From: Bacteroidota bacterium
GTDB lineage: Bacteria > Bacteroidota > Bacteroidia > UKL13-3
Direction of reading: 5' to 3'
Assembly: GCA_947464275.1 (NCBI GenBank)
Contig: CANHVU010000008.1
Span: 55,069-119,068 of the forward strand
DNA: 64,000 nucleotides
Shown: piece by piece, positions 1 to 9,765 of the stretch
Layout of the letters: every line of letters begins with the position of its first letter
How positions within the stretch are numbered: position 1 is the stretch's first letter
The notes under the pieces: generated by a model
Database searches by the model: none
The model's input: only the letters and a program-made list of their open reading frames with translations
Told to the model about the DNA's origin: nothing
Made by a program: the position numbers and the translations under genes

Positions 1-256
1 AACCAATATCTAATAAACGTTTAATATTTAATTGTTTTTCCGATCTTAACTCACCTTCAACAGTTACAAAATCAGTGATGTGTTTACGAATAGCACTTAA
101 TTCGTCATCACTCCACTCACTAACCTTTTTATTTACATCAATATTATTAGTATTTAATATTAACGTAGCGGTTGAACGTCCTATTCCGTAAATATAGGTT
201 AAACCTATTTCACCTCTTTTATTTTTTGGTAAATCTATACCTGATATACGAGCCAT
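1..256 (-). CDS. rpsM: 30S ribosomal protein S13, C-terminal part beyond the window
   Basis: S13 sits in the head of the small subunit and forms intersubunit bridges with L5 and 23S rRNA. The reading frame starts at the ATG complementary to 254-256 ([19 protein letters not shown]) and stays open to the window edge, giving 85 residues including the helix-two-turns-helix region. It is the last gene visible of the superoperon, 9 nt after rpmJ; rpsK, rpsD, rpoA and rplQ would normally follow outside the window. Confidence 0.97.
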   Translation of the reverse strand, partial: MARISGIDLPKNKRGEIGLTYIYGIGRSTATLILNTNNIDVNKKVSEWSDDELSAIRKHITDFVTVEGELRSEKQLNIKRLLDIG

Positions 257-265
257 ATTATATTA

Positions 266-382
266 TTATCCTTGACGTTGTTTAAACTTTGGGTTCTTTT
301 TGTTAATTACGTAAACTCTACCTTTACGTTTTACAATTACACAATCCTCGCTGCGTTTCTTTACAGAAGCTCTTACTTTCAT
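266..382 (-). CDS. rpmJ: 50S ribosomal protein L36, 38 aa
   Basis: Small basic protein of the large subunit near the L6/L16 region. The frame translates to 38 residues starting [14 protein letters not shown] and ending KFKQRQG. The classical zinc form carries four metal ligands; here only one cysteine (C14) remains, so this is the zinc-independent form. It lies 17 nt after infA and 9 nt before rpsM in the usual infA-rpmJ-rpsM order. Confidence 0.96.
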   Translation of the reverse strand: MKVRASVKKRSEDCVIVKRKGRVYVINKKNPKFKQRQG

Positions 383-399
383 TTCTTCTATTTATTTTT

Positions 400-618
400 T
401 TATTTGTATCTATAAATAATTCTTCCTTTTGTCAAATCGTATGGACTCATTTCACATGCAATTTTATCACCAGGTAAAATTTTGATATAATGCATTCTCA
501 TCTTACCAGAAATATGGGCAATTATTTGATGTCCGTTTTCCAACTGGACTCTAAACATTGCATTACTTAAGGCTTCGACAATAATACCGTCTTGTTTTAT
601 AACTGATTGTTTTGACAT
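400..618 (-). CDS. infA: Translation initiation factor IF-1, 72 aa
   Basis: IF-1 binds the A site during initiation. The start chosen is the ATG complementary to 616-618 ([11 protein letters not shown]), which gives exactly the 72-residue family length; the frame is open for 16 more codons upstream but that stretch has no family similarity. The S1/OB-fold motifs are visible ([38 protein letters not shown]). The gene lies 52 nt after secY; the map gene that often separates the two is absent. Confidence 0.97.
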   Translation of the reverse strand: MSKQSVIKQDGIIVEALSNAMFRVQLENGHQIIAHISGKMRMHYIKILPGDKIACEMSPYDLTKGRIIYRYK

Positions 619-670
619 TTTTAATTGGGGTTGCGAAAATAATATATTTTTTTTATTTATCAACAACTAA

Positions 671-2014
671 TTAAGCCGCTGTATTACTTCCACTTCTACC
701 TTTGATTTTCCCACTTTTCATTAATCCATCATATTGACGCATTAATAAATGACTTTCTATTTGTTGCAAAGTATCTAAAACAACACCTACCAAAATTAGT
801 AACGATGTTCCGCCATAAAATTGTGCAAATTGGCTATTAATATTAAAAGCACCTGCAAATGAAGGCAATACTGCAACAAAAGCTAGGAAAATTGCTCCTG
901 GTAAAGTAATTCTGCTCATAACATTATCGATGAAATCTGCAGTAGACTTGCCTGGTTTAATCCCCGGTATAAATCCATTATTCTTTTTCATATCATCCGA
1001 AATTTGATTAGCATTCACTGAAATTGCAGTATAAAAATACGTAAACAATACAATTAATAAGCCAAAAGTCATATTATATGCAAAAGACAAAGGGTTAGCA
1101 AAAGAAGATAAAAAACTATTCGCCTCTACATTTGAAACAAATTGTGCGATATAACCTGGAATAAACATTAATGCTTGAGCAAAAATTATTGGCATAACAC
1201 CTGCAGCGTTAATTTTTAAAGGGATATATTGTCTTACACCTCCAAATTGTCTGTTACCAACAATTCTCTTGGCGTATTGAACAGGGATTCGCCTTGTTCC
1301 TTGTACTAATAAAATAGTTATCATTATTACAGCGAATAAAGCAGCAAGCTCTATTACAAAAATAACCAATCCACCACCACCAGTTGACAATTTAAAGTTG
1401 AATTCGTCCCAGAAAGCTATCGGTAAACGAGCAATAATTCCAATCATAATGATTAAAGAAATACCATTACCTATACCTTTATCCGTTATTCTTTCACCTA
1501 ACCACATAACAAACATTGTACTTGCAGTTAAAATAATCATAGAACTAAAAGTGAACATAAAATCAGAAACAACATCAGCAGAAATAATAGCTGAAGGGTT
1601 TGTGTTTTTTAAATTGATTATAAAGCCGTAAGACTGAACAACAGTGATTGCTATAGTTAAATAACGAGTAATTTGATTAATTTTTCTTCTACCATCTTCG
1701 CCTTCCTTTTGCATTCTTTGGAATGAAGGTAAAGCTAACGATAATAACTGAACAACAATTGATGCGCTAATGTATGGCATAATTCCGAGAGCAAAAATAG
1801 AAGCTCGGCCAAAAGCACCACCAGCAAACATATTAATGATACCAAATAAACCACCATCTGCCTGCTTAGTATCTAACAGATTTGGATCAATGCCAGGTAA
1901 AGTTACATAGCTACCAATTCTGTATACTAGTAATAACCAAAATGTGATTTGAAGTTTGAATCTTAAATCATCAATTCTCCAAATGTTTTTTAATGTATCA
2001 AATAGTTTTTTCAT
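671..2014 (-). CDS. secY: Preprotein translocase subunit SecY, 447 aa
   Basis: Channel-forming subunit of the Sec translocon in the inner membrane, exporting envelope proteins with SecE, SecG and SecA. The translation shows about ten hydrophobic segments, the plug region after the first segment, and family motifs (TDKGIGNGIS, GTRRIPVQYAKR, FTYFYTAI). Length is normal. It follows rplO by 6 nt in the spc part of the superoperon, so translocon supply is tied to ribosome synthesis. Confidence 0.98.
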   Translation of the reverse strand: MKKLFDTLKNIWRIDDLRFKLQITFWLLLVYRIGSYVTLPGIDPNLLDTKQADGGLFGIINMFAGGAFGRASIFALGIMPYISASIVVQLLSLALPSFQRMQKEGEDGRRKINQITRYLTIAITVVQSYGFIINLKNTNPSAIISADVVSDFMFTFSSMIILTASTMFVMWLGERITDKGIGNGISLIIMIGIIARLPIAFWDEFNFKLSTGGGGLVIFVIELAALFAVIMITILLVQGTRRIPVQYAKRIVGNRQFGGVRQYIPLKINAAGVMPIIFAQALMFIPGYIAQFVSNVEANSFLSSFANPLSFAYNMTFGLLIVLFTYFYTAISVNANQISDDMKKNNGFIPGIKPGKSTADFIDNVMSRITLPGAIFLAFVAVLPSFAGAFNINSQFAQFYGGTSLLILVGVVLDTLQQIESHLLMRQYDGLMKSGKIKGRSGSNTAA

Positions 2015-2020
2015 TTGTTA

Positions 2021-2470
2021 TTAGATTTTTACTATTGAACCTCCAACTGCCTCGATAGCCTTTTGAGCTGAAGCAGAAAAAGCATGAGCTTTAACCTCAA
2101 CAGAAACGCTAATATCTCCTCTTCCTAAAATTTTAACAAGGTGATTTTTACTTACAATACCATTGGCAACTAGAACATCAAAATCAATTGATTTCAATCC
2201 TTTTTCTGTAGCAATGATTTGTAATCTATCTAAATTGATACCAACGTATTCAACTCTATTCAAACTTTTGAAACCAATTTTTGGTAAACGTCTGTATAAA
2301 GGCATTTGTCCACCTTCGAAGCCACGCTTAGTGCTAGTACCACTTCTTGAACCAGCACCTTTATTACCACGTGCAGCAGTCCCACCTTTTCCACTACCTT
2401 CACCTCTACCTACTCTTTTACCTTCTTTATGAACTGAACCAGCTGCTGGTTTTAAATTATGTAAATTCAT
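2021..2470 (-). CDS. rplO: 50S ribosomal protein L15, 149 aa
   Basis: Large-subunit protein that binds 23S rRNA during late assembly. The N-terminal glycine/arginine-rich tail (GRGEGSGKGGTAARG) that threads into rRNA is clear, followed by a globular C-terminal domain ending GGSIVKI. It lies 12 nt after rpmD and 6 nt before secY, the standard rpmD-rplO-secY order. Confidence 0.98.
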   Translation of the reverse strand: MNLHNLKPAAGSVHKEGKRVGRGEGSGKGGTAARGNKGAGSRSGTSTKRGFEGGQMPLYRRLPKIGFKSLNRVEYVGINLDRLQIIATEKGLKSIDFDVLVANGIVSKNHLVKILGRGDISVSVEVKAHAFSASAQKAIEAVGGSIVKI

Positions 2471-2482
2471 TAATTAATATTT

Positions 2483-2662
2483 TTAAATGTTTTCAACTTT
2501 TAATAAATGAGCAACTTTGTTGATCATACCTAATACAGCAGGAGTTCCTTCAACCTCACGGGATTGATTCAATTTTGAAAATCCTAAAGCCTTGATAGTA
2601 CGCTTTTGACCTTCAGGTCTGTCAATGATGCTTTTTACGTATGTAATTTTAACCTTAGCCAT
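2483..2662 (-). CDS. rpmD: 50S ribosomal protein L30, 59 aa
   Basis: Small large-subunit protein. Reading from the ATG complementary to 2660-2662 gives [20 protein letters not shown] and continues with [20 protein letters not shown] to a stop at 2483. The length is typical of bacterial L30. Its first 8 nt overlap the end of rpsE (shared ATGGCTAA), which suggests translational coupling of S5 and L30. Confidence 0.96.
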   Translation of the reverse strand: MAKVKITYVKSIIDRPEGQKRTIKALGFSKLNQSREVEGTPAVLGMINKVAHLLKVENI

Positions 2663-3191
2663 TATTCACTTCTCCTCCATTAAAAACTTTTTTCATCGAT
2701 ATACCACGAGTATTTGCAATTGTATATGCATCACGCATATTTAATAAAGCATCAACAGTAGCTTTAACAACATTGTGCGGATTAGATGAACCTTTAGATT
2801 TAGCTAACACGTCTGTAACCCCAGCACTTTCTAAAACTGCACGCATAGCACCACCAGCAATTACGCCTGTACCATGAGCAGCAGGCTTAAGAAACACTCT
2901 TCCTCCACCATATTTTCCAAGTTGCTCATGAGGTATAGTACCTTTAAGAACTGGAACTTTCATTAAATTCTTTTTAGCGTCTTCAACTCCTTTGCTGATA
3001 GAATCAGTTACCTCGTTAGCTTTACCTAAACCGTAACCAATAACCCCATTTCCATCTCCCACTACAACTAAAGCTGAAAAGCTAAAAGTACGTCCACCTT
3101 TTGTAACTTTTGCTACACGGTTTATTGCAACTACTCTTTCTTTAAGCTCTATGTCGCTTGATTTTACTCTTTTTATATTTTCTGTAGACAT
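2655..3191 (-). CDS. rpsE: 30S ribosomal protein S5, 178 aa
   Basis: S5 lies at the mRNA entry site and contributes to decoding accuracy. The N-terminal double-stranded-RNA-like fold ([16 protein letters not shown]) and the C-terminal domain ([19 protein letters not shown]) are both present. It is slightly longer than the E. coli protein. The stop overlaps the rpmD start by 8 nt; rplR is 53 nt upstream. Confidence 0.98.
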   Translation of the reverse strand: MSTENIKRVKSSDIELKERVVAINRVAKVTKGGRTFSFSALVVVGDGNGVIGYGLGKANEVTDSISKGVEDAKKNLMKVPVLKGTIPHEQLGKYGGGRVFLKPAAHGTGVIAGGAMRAVLESAGVTDVLAKSKGSSNPHNVVKATVDALLNMRDAYTIANTRGISMKKVFNGGEVNNG

Positions 3192-3244
3192 AATATTTAT
3201 TGTTTTACTTTATGCTGATAACAACATAAAATGATAAAAGCAAT

Positions 3245-3592
3245 TTAAAACTTTAAACCTCCTTCGCGAGCACCTTCAGCTAAACTTTTGATACGACCAT
3301 GGTACAAATAACCATTTCTATCAAAAACCACTTCAGTAATGCCAGATGATATTGCTTTTTGTGCTATTTCTTTACCTACTATAACTGATAATTCTACTTT
3401 ACAAACTTTCTCAGTAATTGAACGAGACGAAGAAGACACTAAAGTCTTTCCTGCCACATCATCAATAATTTGAGCATATATAGCTTTATTGCTACGGAAT
3501 ACAGATAAACGTGGTTTTACAGGAGTACCTTTAATACGGCCACGAATTCCTCTTTTTATTCTAGATCTGCGTAATTCTTTTTTGGTTGCCAT
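3245..3592 (-). CDS. rplR: 50S ribosomal protein L18, 115 aa
   Basis: 5S rRNA-binding protein of the central protuberance, acting with L5 and L25. Motifs seen are the basic N-terminus ([20 protein letters not shown]) that contacts 5S rRNA and the C-terminal [24 protein letters not shown] signature. It lies 8 nt after rplF and 53 nt before rpsE. Confidence 0.98.
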   Translation of the reverse strand: MATKKELRRSRIKRGIRGRIKGTPVKPRLSVFRSNKAIYAQIIDDVAGKTLVSSSSRSITEKVCKVELSVIVGKEIAQKAISSGITEVVFDRNGYLYHGRIKSLAEGAREGGLKF

Positions 3593-3600
3593 AACTTTTA

Positions 3601-4155
3601 TTATTTAGATGCTGTTTTACCCGCTTTTCTTCTTAGAACTTCACCAACAAACTTGATACCTTTACCTTTATAAGGTTCAGGAGAACGTAATGAACGAATT
3701 TTAGCAGCTACTTGACCAATCAATTGTTTATCGGCACTTTCTAAGGTAATGATTGGGTTTTTACCTTTTTCAGTTTCAGTTTTCACAGTAATTTCTTTTG
3801 GAACTTCAAAATAAATATGATGTGAGAAACCTAATATTAAATCAAGAATATTTCCTTCGTTTGTTGCTTTGTAACCAACACCTACTAATTCTTGTTTTTT
3901 GGTGTACCCTTGAGTAACACCTACAATCATATTATTTATTAATGATCTGTAAAGACCATGTAAAGCTCTATGTCTCTTGTGGTCAGTTGGTCTTGAAACC
4001 AAAATCTCACCTTCGTTAAGAGTAATTGTAATATCCGCATCAACTTGTTGATGTAACTCGCCTTTAGGACCTTTAACAGTAACTAAATTGCTGTTGCTAA
4101 TTTTAAAATCAACACCAGCTGGCAATTTTATTGGGGCTTTTCCTATACGTGACAT
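3601..4155 (-). CDS. rplF: 50S ribosomal protein L6, 184 aa
   Basis: L6 lies near the sarcin-ricin loop and the factor-binding site. Two tandem copies of the L6 fold are visible, and the C-terminal signature [19 protein letters not shown] near residues 159-177 is intact. It begins 19 nt after rpsH and ends 8 nt before rplR in the standard rpsH-rplF-rplR order. Confidence 0.98.
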   Translation of the reverse strand: MSRIGKAPIKLPAGVDFKISNSNLVTVKGPKGELHQQVDADITITLNEGEILVSRPTDHKRHRALHGLYRSLINNMIVGVTQGYTKKQELVGVGYKATNEGNILDLILGFSHHIYFEVPKEITVKTETEKGKNPIITLESADKQLIGQVAAKIRSLRSPEPYKGKGIKFVGEVLRRKAGKTASK

Positions 4156-4174
4156 GAAATTGTTCTCCTATTAA

Positions 4175-4573
4175 TTAATAAATATAACATAAAACTTCGC
4201 CACCAACATTAAGTTTTCTAGCTTCTTTATCTGTCATTACACCTTTGGAAGTTGTAAGAACAGCAATACCTAAGCCATTAATAACTCTAGGCATACTTTC
4301 AATACCTGCATATCGTCTTAAACCAGGACGACTAACGCGGTCTAGTTTTTTTATAGCAGATGCTTTTGTAATAGGATGATATTTTAAGGCAATTTTTATT
4401 GAACCTTGATGATTTACTACGTCCTCAAATTTGTAATTTAAGATGTAACCTTTTTCAAAAAGAACTCTTGTAATTTCTTTCTTCAAGTTTGACGCAGGAA
4501 TTTCTACGATGCGATGATTTGCTTTAATAGCATTACGCAACCTTGTTAAGTAATCTGATATTGGATCTGTCAT
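4175..4573 (-). CDS. rpsH: 30S ribosomal protein S8, 132 aa
   Basis: Primary 16S rRNA-binding protein; in E. coli it also represses its own operon through the mRNA. The sequence begins MTDPISDYLTRLRNA and ends with the signature LTTSKGVMTDKEARKLNVGGEVLCYIY. It is separated from rpsN by 122 nt, unusually far for this operon, and that gap holds an internal promoter and a leader hairpin, so rpsH and the genes after it can be transcribed independently. Confidence 0.98.
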   Translation of the reverse strand: MTDPISDYLTRLRNAIKANHRIVEIPASNLKKEITRVLFEKGYILNYKFEDVVNHQGSIKIALKYHPITKASAIKKLDRVSRPGLRRYAGIESMPRVINGLGIAVLTTSKGVMTDKEARKLNVGGEVLCYIY

Positions 4574-4591
4574 TATGTTTTTGTTTTACTT

Positions 4592-4623
4592 GTTAGCAGT
4601 AAGCCAAGGGCACTCTTACTAAC
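4592..4623 (-). promoter_or_regulatory. Leader hairpin before rpsH
   Basis: On the minus strand, GTTAGTAAG (4615-4623) pairs with CTTA and CTAAC (4600-4603, 4592-4596). This leaves a 3-nt CTG bulge (4597-4599) and an 11-nt loop containing CCCTTGG. The hairpin lies between the internal promoter and the rpsH start. S8 is an autoregulator in other bacteria, so a protein-binding leader is plausible, but no match to a known S8 site is claimed. Confidence 0.4.
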
Positions 4624-4653
4624 TAAGTTATGTTTATATTTTATAAAGGGGTG

Positions 4654-4684
4654 CAAATATAAGTATTTATACACCTTTAGCAAA
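4654..4684 (-). promoter_or_regulatory. Internal promoter of the spc segment, before rpsH
   Basis: The minus strand reads TTTG (4681-4684), exactly 19 nt, then TATATTTG (4654-4661), a full match to the Bacteroidota housekeeping promoter TTTG-N19-TAnnTTTG. It lies in the 122-nt rpsN-rpsH gap and would start transcripts near 4647, about 75 nt before the rpsH ATG. The -7 flank (TATATTTGCACCCC) is almost identical to that of the distal str promoter at 14.6 kb. Confidence 0.8.
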
Positions 4685-4695
4685 TTTATTTTAAA

Positions 4696-4965
4696 TTACC
4701 AAGAAGCCTTAGTAACACCTGGTATTTTACCCATAGAAGCAAGTTCACGGAATTGATTACGACAAATACCGAAATCACTCATGTAACCTTTTGGTCTACC
4801 TGTTAATTTACATCTGTTGTGTAAGCGTACAGGTGATGAATTTCTAGGTAACTTTTGTAAACCTACATAATCACCAGCTTCTTTAAGAGCTTTACGTTTG
4901 TCTGCAAATTGAGCATTTAACTTTTCTCTTTTGCGTTGACGAGCTTTAACTGATTCTTTAGCCAT
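4696..4965 (-). CDS. rpsN: 30S ribosomal protein S14, zinc-free type, 89 aa
   Basis: S14 completes assembly of the 30S head. At 89 residues with the signature [21 protein letters not shown] but without paired CxxC motifs, it is the long, zinc-independent form. It lies 7 nt after rplE. The 122-nt gap that follows contains a promoter, so rpsN is effectively the last gene of the upstream transcript segment. Confidence 0.97.
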   Translation of the reverse strand: MAKESVKARQRKREKLNAQFADKRKALKEAGDYVGLQKLPRNSSPVRLHNRCKLTGRPKGYMSDFGICRNQFRELASMGKIPGVTKASW

Positions 4966-4972
4966 TTGTTAA

Positions 4973-5536
4973 TTATTTATTTTGATTTTTGAAAGGTAAA
5001 CCAAATTCTTTCAATAAAGAAAGACATTCTTCATCTGTTGCAGCAGTAGTAACAAAAGTTATATCCATACCATTAATTCTGGTAACTTTTTCAATTACTA
5101 TTTCAGGGAAAATGATTTGCTCTGTGATACCCATTGTATAATTACCACGGCTATCAAAACCTTTTTCATTTAATCCAGCAAAATCTCTAACACGTGGTAA
5201 AGAAACCGAAATTAATCTATCTAAAAATTCGTACATTTTTACACCTCTTAAAGTTACGCGAGCCCCAATAGGAATATTCTTACGTAATTTAAAATTTGAA
5301 ATATCTTTTTTAGATTTAGTACCAACAGCTTTTTGACCTGCTATCGAAGTCATTTCAAGTAGTGCTTGATCAACTATTTTTTTATCTGATACTGCAGCAC
5401 CCACACCTTGGTTTAAACAAATTTTAACCAATTTTGGTACTTGCATTACATTTTTATATCCAAACTTTTCTATCATGGCAGGTTTAACCTTAGCATCATA
5501 GTCTTGTTTTAATCTAGGAACGTATGTTGTTGTCAT
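4973..5536 (-). CDS. rplE: 50S ribosomal protein L5, 187 aa
   Basis: L5 binds 5S rRNA and contacts P-site tRNA and S13. The motif CLNQGVGAA near the N-terminus, the central [18 protein letters not shown] and the C-terminal family region with FPEIVIEKV are intact. It sits 4 nt after rplX and 7 nt before rpsN, in normal order and of normal length. Confidence 0.98.
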   Translation of the reverse strand: MTTTYVPRLKQDYDAKVKPAMIEKFGYKNVMQVPKLVKICLNQGVGAAVSDKKIVDQALLEMTSIAGQKAVGTKSKKDISNFKLRKNIPIGARVTLRGVKMYEFLDRLISVSLPRVRDFAGLNEKGFDSRGNYTMGITEQIIFPEIVIEKVTRINGMDITFVTTAATDEECLSLLKEFGLPFKNQNK

Positions 5537-5540
5537 GTTC

Positions 5541-5879
5541 TTAATTAATTATATCTTGCGATTTTTTTGAAAATCTAACAGTTTTTCCTTCAGCATCTTT
5601 CTTACGACCGATTTTTGAAGCAACACCATTGTTATCTAAAACAGCTAAATTACTTATACTGATAGGTGCTTCTTTTTTAATGATACCACCTTGTTGATTT
5701 TGTGCATTAGGCTTTGTATGACGGCTAACAATGTTAATACCTTCAACTATAGCTTTATTTTTTGCAGTAATAATTTCTAAAACTTTTCCAGTTTTACCTT
5801 TATCATCACCAGCAATAACTTTTACGCGATCATCTTTCTTGATACGTAACTTTATCTTGTTGTTTACGTTTTTTTCCAT
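5541..5879 (-). CDS. rplX: 50S ribosomal protein L24, 112 aa
   Basis: Assembly-initiating protein of the large subunit. A KOW motif is visible near the start ([20 protein letters not shown]), followed by the basic region [16 protein letters not shown]. The ATG complementary to 5877-5879 follows rplN by 2 nt. The N-terminal extension MEKNVNNK is short and may vary. Confidence 0.97.
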   Translation of the reverse strand: MEKNVNNKIKLRIKKDDRVKVIAGDDKGKTGKVLEIITAKNKAIVEGINIVSRHTKPNAQNQQGGIIKKEAPISISNLAVLDNNGVASKIGRKKDAEGKTVRFSKKSQDIIN

Positions 5880-5881
5880 GA

Positions 5882-6250
5882 TTATAATACCTCCGGTGCT
5901 AATGAAACAATTTTCATGAATTGTTTTTCTCTTAACTCACGTGCAACTGGGCCAAATATACGAGTAGCACGAGGTTCATCTTGCGCATTTAATAATACAC
6001 ATGAATTATCGTCAAAACGAATGTAAGAACCGTCAGCTCTACGAACTTCCTTTTTGGTTCTAACAACAACAGCTTTAGAAACTGCACCTTTTTTAACTCC
6101 TCCTGAAGGTAAAGCTGACTTAACTGTAACTACAATTTTATCACCTACAGAAGCATATCTTCTTCCAGTACCACCAAGAACTCGGATACATAATACCTCG
6201 CGAGCTCCACTATTATCGGCTACTTTTAGTCTTGATTCCTGTTGTATCAT
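5882..6250 (-). CDS. rplN: 50S ribosomal protein L14, 122 aa
   Basis: L14 forms bridges with 16S rRNA and binds the silencing factor RsfS. The protein starts [19 protein letters not shown] and contains the signature [20 protein letters not shown], at the standard length of 122. Spacing is 4 nt from rpsQ and 2 nt to rplX. Confidence 0.98.
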   Translation of the reverse strand: MIQQESRLKVADNSGAREVLCIRVLGGTGRRYASVGDKIVVTVKSALPSGGVKKGAVSKAVVVRTKKEVRRADGSYIRFDDNSCVLLNAQDEPRATRIFGPVARELREKQFMKIVSLAPEVL

Positions 6251-6254
6251 TTTA

Positions 6255-6524
6255 TTATTTAGCTTTTTCTACTATTTCTACTAATCTCCAACGTTTATCT
6301 TTACTTAATGGTCTTGTTTCCATTAATTTAACGATATCGTTCATGCTACTTTCATTTTTCTCATCGTGAGCTTTAAAAGTAGAAGTCATTTTTATGAACT
6401 TCCCGTATTTTGGGTGCATTACTTTACGCTCTACAGAAACAACAATTGTTTTTTGCATTTTGTTGCTTACTACTTTCCCAATAATAACCTTACGTGAATT
6501 TCTATTCTCTGCTGTTATTTCCAT
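6255..6524 (-). CDS. rpsQ: 30S ribosomal protein S17, 89 aa
   Basis: 16S rRNA-binding protein with an OB fold. Diagnostic sequences are [20 protein letters not shown] and [19 protein letters not shown]. It lies 15 nt after rpmC and 4 nt before rplN. Confidence 0.98.
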   Translation of the reverse strand: MEITAENRNSRKVIIGKVVSNKMQKTIVVSVERKVMHPKYGKFIKMTSTFKAHDEKNESSMNDIVKLMETRPLSKDKRWRLVEIVEKAK

Positions 6525-6539
6525 TTTGTTACAGTATAA

Positions 6540-6737
6540 TTAAGCAGTAGCTAACTGACGAGCTTTCTTTTCAGTAAGAATTCGTGCAATAGTTTTTTTG
6601 CTTTCGTTTATCAATCTTGGATTTTCGATAGGTGAAACTGCATTTTGTAGAGATAGTTTTGAAAAATTCAAACGCTCTTCCTTTAAAGCAATATTCAATT
6701 CTTTTTCCGATAATTCTTTAATTTCTTTATTATTCAT
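6540..6737 (-). CDS. rpmC: 50S ribosomal protein L29, 65 aa
   Basis: Small helical protein at the peptide exit tunnel near L23 and the signal recognition particle site. Two helices are seen: ELSEKELNIALKEERLNFSKL, then PRLINESKKTIARILTEKKARQ. It lies 2 nt after rplP. Confidence 0.96.
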   Translation of the reverse strand: MNNKEIKELSEKELNIALKEERLNFSKLSLQNAVSPIENPRLINESKKTIARILTEKKARQLATA

Positions 6738-6739
6738 AA

Positions 6740-7162
6740 CTAGTTTCCGTTATAATCTGGTTTAACAATAAATTTGGTGATTACAGGTAACTTTTGAGCA
6801 GCTAAGCGCATTGCTTCTCTTGCTGTTTCCACTGGAACACCTTCTGCTTCAAATATAATTGTACCAGGCTTACAAACAGCTACCCAAAATTCAGGAGCTC
6901 CTTTACCTTTACCCATACGAACCTCTGCTGGTTTTCTAGTCATCGGTTTATCAGGGAAAACTCTAATCCAAACCTGACCTTCTCTTTTCATGAAGCGGTT
7001 TAAAGCAACACGAGCCGCTTCAATTTGCTTAGAAGTCAAGAAGCAAGTATCAAGTGCTTTTAATCCAAACGAACCAAAGGCAACAGTAAAACCTCTAGAA
7101 GCATTACCTTTTACTTTACCTTTTTGTTGTTTCCTAAATTTTGTTTTTTTGGGCTGTAACAT
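6740..7162 (-). CDS. rplP: 50S ribosomal protein L16, 140 aa
   Basis: L16 organises the A-site tRNA region of the large subunit. It begins [19 protein letters not shown] and carries the signature [19 protein letters not shown], followed by [11 protein letters not shown]. Length and order (rpsC-rplP-rpmC) are standard; rpsC is 35 nt upstream. Confidence 0.98.
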   Translation of the reverse strand: MLQPKKTKFRKQQKGKVKGNASRGFTVAFGSFGLKALDTCFLTSKQIEAARVALNRFMKREGQVWIRVFPDKPMTRKPAEVRMGKGKGAPEFWVAVCKPGTIIFEAEGVPVETAREAMRLAAQKLPVITKFIVKPDYNGN

Positions 7163-7197
7163 TTTTACAGTTATTTAATATTATTGATAAAACTAAT

Positions 7198-7974
7198 TTA
7201 TTTTTTTTCTCTTTTTGGCTTTCTATCGCCACCTCTACCAGCTCCGCCACGACTATCTCTTCTGTCATCTCTTCTATCACCTCTACGATCAGGACGTTGG
7301 TTTTGGCCTTTTGCTTCAGCTACACCTTGGTTAGGAGATAAATCTCTTTTTCCATAAATCTCACCTTTGCAAATCCACACTTTAATACCGATTTTACCAT
7401 ACACAGTTAAAGCCTCAGCAATAGTGTAGTCAATATCAGAACGTAAAGTATGTAATGGAGTTCTTCCTTCTTTATAAGATTCAGAACGAGCCATTTCAGC
7501 TCCACCTAAACGACCACTGATTGTAACTTTTATACCATCAGCACCCATTTTCATGGTGTTTGAAATAGCACCTTTTAAAGCTCTTTTATATGAAACGCGA
7601 GCTTCAATTTGGCTAGCAATTTGCTCTCCAACAAGAACCGCATCTAACTCAGGACGTTTGATTTCAAATATATTGATTGCAACGTCTTTTTTAGTTAATT
7701 TTTTGATTTCTTCCTTGATTTTATCAACCTCGGTTCCACCTTTTCCAATTATAATACCTGGACGTGAGGTGTGAATAGTAATGATGATACGTTTAATTGT
7801 ACGCTCAATAACTATTTTAGACATACCTGCTTTTACTATACGAGCACGTAAGTATTTTCTAATTTTCTCATCCTCAATTAATTTTTCGGCAAAATTTTTA
7901 CCACCAAACCAATTGCTTTCCCAGCCTCTGATTATGCCTAAACGTAATGCTATCGGATTTACCTTTTGTCCCAT
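7198..7974 (-). CDS. rpsC: 30S ribosomal protein S3 with charged C-terminal tail, 258 aa
   Basis: S3 lines the mRNA entry channel. The KH domain (residues about 38-110, with [10 protein letters not shown]) and the C-terminal domain ([18 protein letters not shown]) are present. After about residue 222 there is a low-complexity Arg/Asp/Gly tail rich in RRDD and GGAGRGGD, longer than in E. coli S3. Its ATG overlaps the rplV stop by one base (TAATG). Confidence 0.98.
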   Translation of the reverse strand: MGQKVNPIALRLGIIRGWESNWFGGKNFAEKLIEDEKIRKYLRARIVKAGMSKIVIERTIKRIIITIHTSRPGIIIGKGGTEVDKIKEEIKKLTKKDVAINIFEIKRPELDAVLVGEQIASQIEARVSYKRALKGAISNTMKMGADGIKVTISGRLGGAEMARSESYKEGRTPLHTLRSDIDYTIAEALTVYGKIGIKVWICKGEIYGKRDLSPNQGVAEAKGQNQRPDRRGDRRDDRRDSRGGAGRGGDRKPKREKK

Positions 7975-8369
7975 TATACTTTAGAATTTTCTTTATCGTT
8001 TGTTGTTTCTACTGAATTATTAGCAACCATGCTATCAACTATTAAAGTTACATGGTTAGAACGTTTACGGATTCTATGTGCACGTCCTTGAGGAGCAGGT
8101 AAAACACGTTTCATCATAGCACCACCATCAACAAAAATAGTTTTTACATATAATTCATTGTTTTCAGCACGTGAACCTTCGTTTTTTTGTTCCCAATTTG
8201 CTATTGCACTGCGTAATAATTTTTCAACGCGGTGAGCACTTTCTTTTTTATTATTGAAACGTAAAGTATTGAAGGCTTCTTCAACTCTTTTACCACGAAT
8301 CAAATCTACAACTAACCTCATTTTACGAGGTGAAGTAGGACAATTATTTAATTTTGCTACTGCTTCCAT
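7974..8369 (-). CDS. rplV: 50S ribosomal protein L22, 131 aa
   Basis: L22 lines the nascent peptide tunnel with its beta-hairpin. Motifs are [16 protein letters not shown] at the N-terminus and the tunnel hairpin region [20 protein letters not shown] short acidic/polar tail follows ([10 protein letters not shown]). The stop overlaps the rpsC start by one nucleotide, and rpsS is 2 nt upstream. Confidence 0.98.
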   Translation of the reverse strand: MEAVAKLNNCPTSPRKMRLVVDLIRGKRVEEAFNTLRFNNKKESAHRVEKLLRSAIANWEQKNEGSRAENNELYVKTIFVDGGAMMKRVLPAPQGRAHRIRKRSNHVTLIVDSMVANNSVETTNDKENSKV

Positions 8370-8371
8370 TA

Positions 8372-8638
8372 TTAATCTTTCTTAACTGGATGTGATTTAA
8401 ATGTACGTGTAGGAGCAAATTCACCTAGCTTATGACCAACCATATTTTCAGTAACATAAACAGGTATAAATTTATTGCCATTATGAACAGCAAAAGTATG
8501 TCCTACAAATTCTGGAGATATCATTGATCTGCGACTCCAAGTTTTAATTACAGATTTTTTCTTTGCCTCATTCATAGCATCAACCTTTTTTTCAAGTTTG
8601 AAATCAATGAAAGGACCTTTTTTTAGTGAACGAGCCAT
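8372..8638 (-). CDS. rpsS: 30S ribosomal protein S19, 88 aa
   Basis: Head protein interacting with S13. It starts [19 protein letters not shown] and carries the signature [21 protein letters not shown]. It is of usual length and lies between rplB (6 nt upstream) and rplV (2 nt downstream). Confidence 0.98.
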   Translation of the reverse strand: MARSLKKGPFIDFKLEKKVDAMNEAKKKSVIKTWSRRSMISPEFVGHTFAVHNGNKFIPVYVTENMVGHKLGEFAPTRTFKSHPVKKD

Positions 8639-8644
8639 ATTCTA

Positions 8645-9466
8645 TTACTTCTTACGCTTTTCGATGATAAATCTATTTGAATATTTTTTAGGTGTGCGGG
8701 TTTTGTAACCTTTTGATTTCATACCGTTACGAGAACGAGGATGACCTCCTGAAGCTCTACCTTCACCACCACCCATTGGATGATCAACCGGATTCATTGC
8801 AACCGGACGAGTACGTGGTCTAACACCTCTCCATCTATTTGCTCCAGCTTTACCTTTTCTTTCCAAGTTATGATCTGGATTTGAAACCTGACCGATAGTA
8901 GCTGAACAAGCAACTAATATCATACGTGTCTCACCAGAGGCTAACTTAATGATCGCGTAGCGACCATCTCTATTCAATAATTGAGCAAATGAACCTGCAG
9001 AGCGAACTAATTTTCCACCTCTACCTGGTAACATTTCAATATTATGAATTAAAGAACCTAATGGAATTTCAGATAAAGGTAAAGTATTACCAATTTCAGG
9101 TGGAGCACCTGCACCACTTTGAACTATCTGACCAACTTGAAGGTTTTTAGGAGATAAAATGTAACTTTTTTCACCATCAGCATATTGAATCAAAGCAATA
9201 CGAGCTGAACGATTTGGATCGTACTCAATTGTTAAAACAGTAGCTTCACCTTGTTTAGTTCTTTTAAAATCAACTAATCTATATTTTCTTTTATGACCAC
9301 CACCTACATAGCGAATAGTCATTTTACCAGTGTTATTTCTACCACCAGATTTCATTAACGATACTGTTAACGATTTTTCTGGACTTGAGGCTGTTAATTC
9401 CTCAAAAGTATTAGCAGACTTAAAACGTGTGCCTGGCGTTATCGGGTTAAATTTTCTAATTCCCAT
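8645..9466 (-). CDS. rplB: 50S ribosomal protein L2, 273 aa
   Basis: One of the largest and most conserved large-subunit proteins, required for subunit association and the peptidyl transferase centre. The C-terminal signature [20 protein letters not shown], with its conserved histidine, is intact, as is KYRLVDFKR near residue 61. It lies 8 nt after rplW. Confidence 0.98.
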   Translation of the reverse strand: MGIRKFNPITPGTRFKSANTFEELTASSPEKSLTVSLMKSGGRNNTGKMTIRYVGGGHKRKYRLVDFKRTKQGEATVLTIEYDPNRSARIALIQYADGEKSYILSPKNLQVGQIVQSGAGAPPEIGNTLPLSEIPLGSLIHNIEMLPGRGGKLVRSAGSFAQLLNRDGRYAIIKLASGETRMILVACSATIGQVSNPDHNLERKGKAGANRWRGVRPRTRPVAMNPVDHPMGGGEGRASGGHPRSRNGMKSKGYKTRTPKKYSNRFIIEKRKK

Positions 9467-9474
9467 TTTGTTTA

Positions 9475-9765
9475 CTAAACGTTTTGGAAGAAGTCAATTT
9501 TTTGATCTTCTTTAAGTGTAACAATAGCTTTTTTGAAAGCTGTTCTTCTGCCAGAGAATTGACCTCTTTTAGTAGATCTAGTTTTATTTTTACCGGCATA
9601 AACCATTGTACTGATACCAGTTACGTTTACGCTGTAAATTTTTTCAATCTCGCTAATAATTTCAGGTTTAGTTGCTTTTTTCTCTACAATAAAAGCAAAT
9701 TGATTCAATTTTTCGCTAAGACGACTGAACTTTTCAGTGATAAGTGGCTTTTTAAGTATACTCAT
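9475..9765 (-). CDS. rplW: 50S ribosomal protein L23, 96 aa
   Basis: Exit-tunnel protein that docks trigger factor and SRP. It begins [19 protein letters not shown] and contains the family pattern [12 protein letters not shown], then VNVTGISTM. Its start overlaps the rplD stop by one base (TAATG), suggesting coupled translation. Confidence 0.97.
   Translation of the reverse strand: MSILKKPLITEKFSRLSEKLNQFAFIVEKKATKPEIISEIEKIYSVNVTGISTMVYAGKNKTRSTKRGQFSGRRTAFKKAIVTLKEDQKIDFFQNV

Noticed and set aside
6054..6284. Plus-strand frames within the ribosomal operon
   Set aside because: All plus-strand frames from 1 to 14 kb are complements of conserved ribosomal genes with biased codon use.
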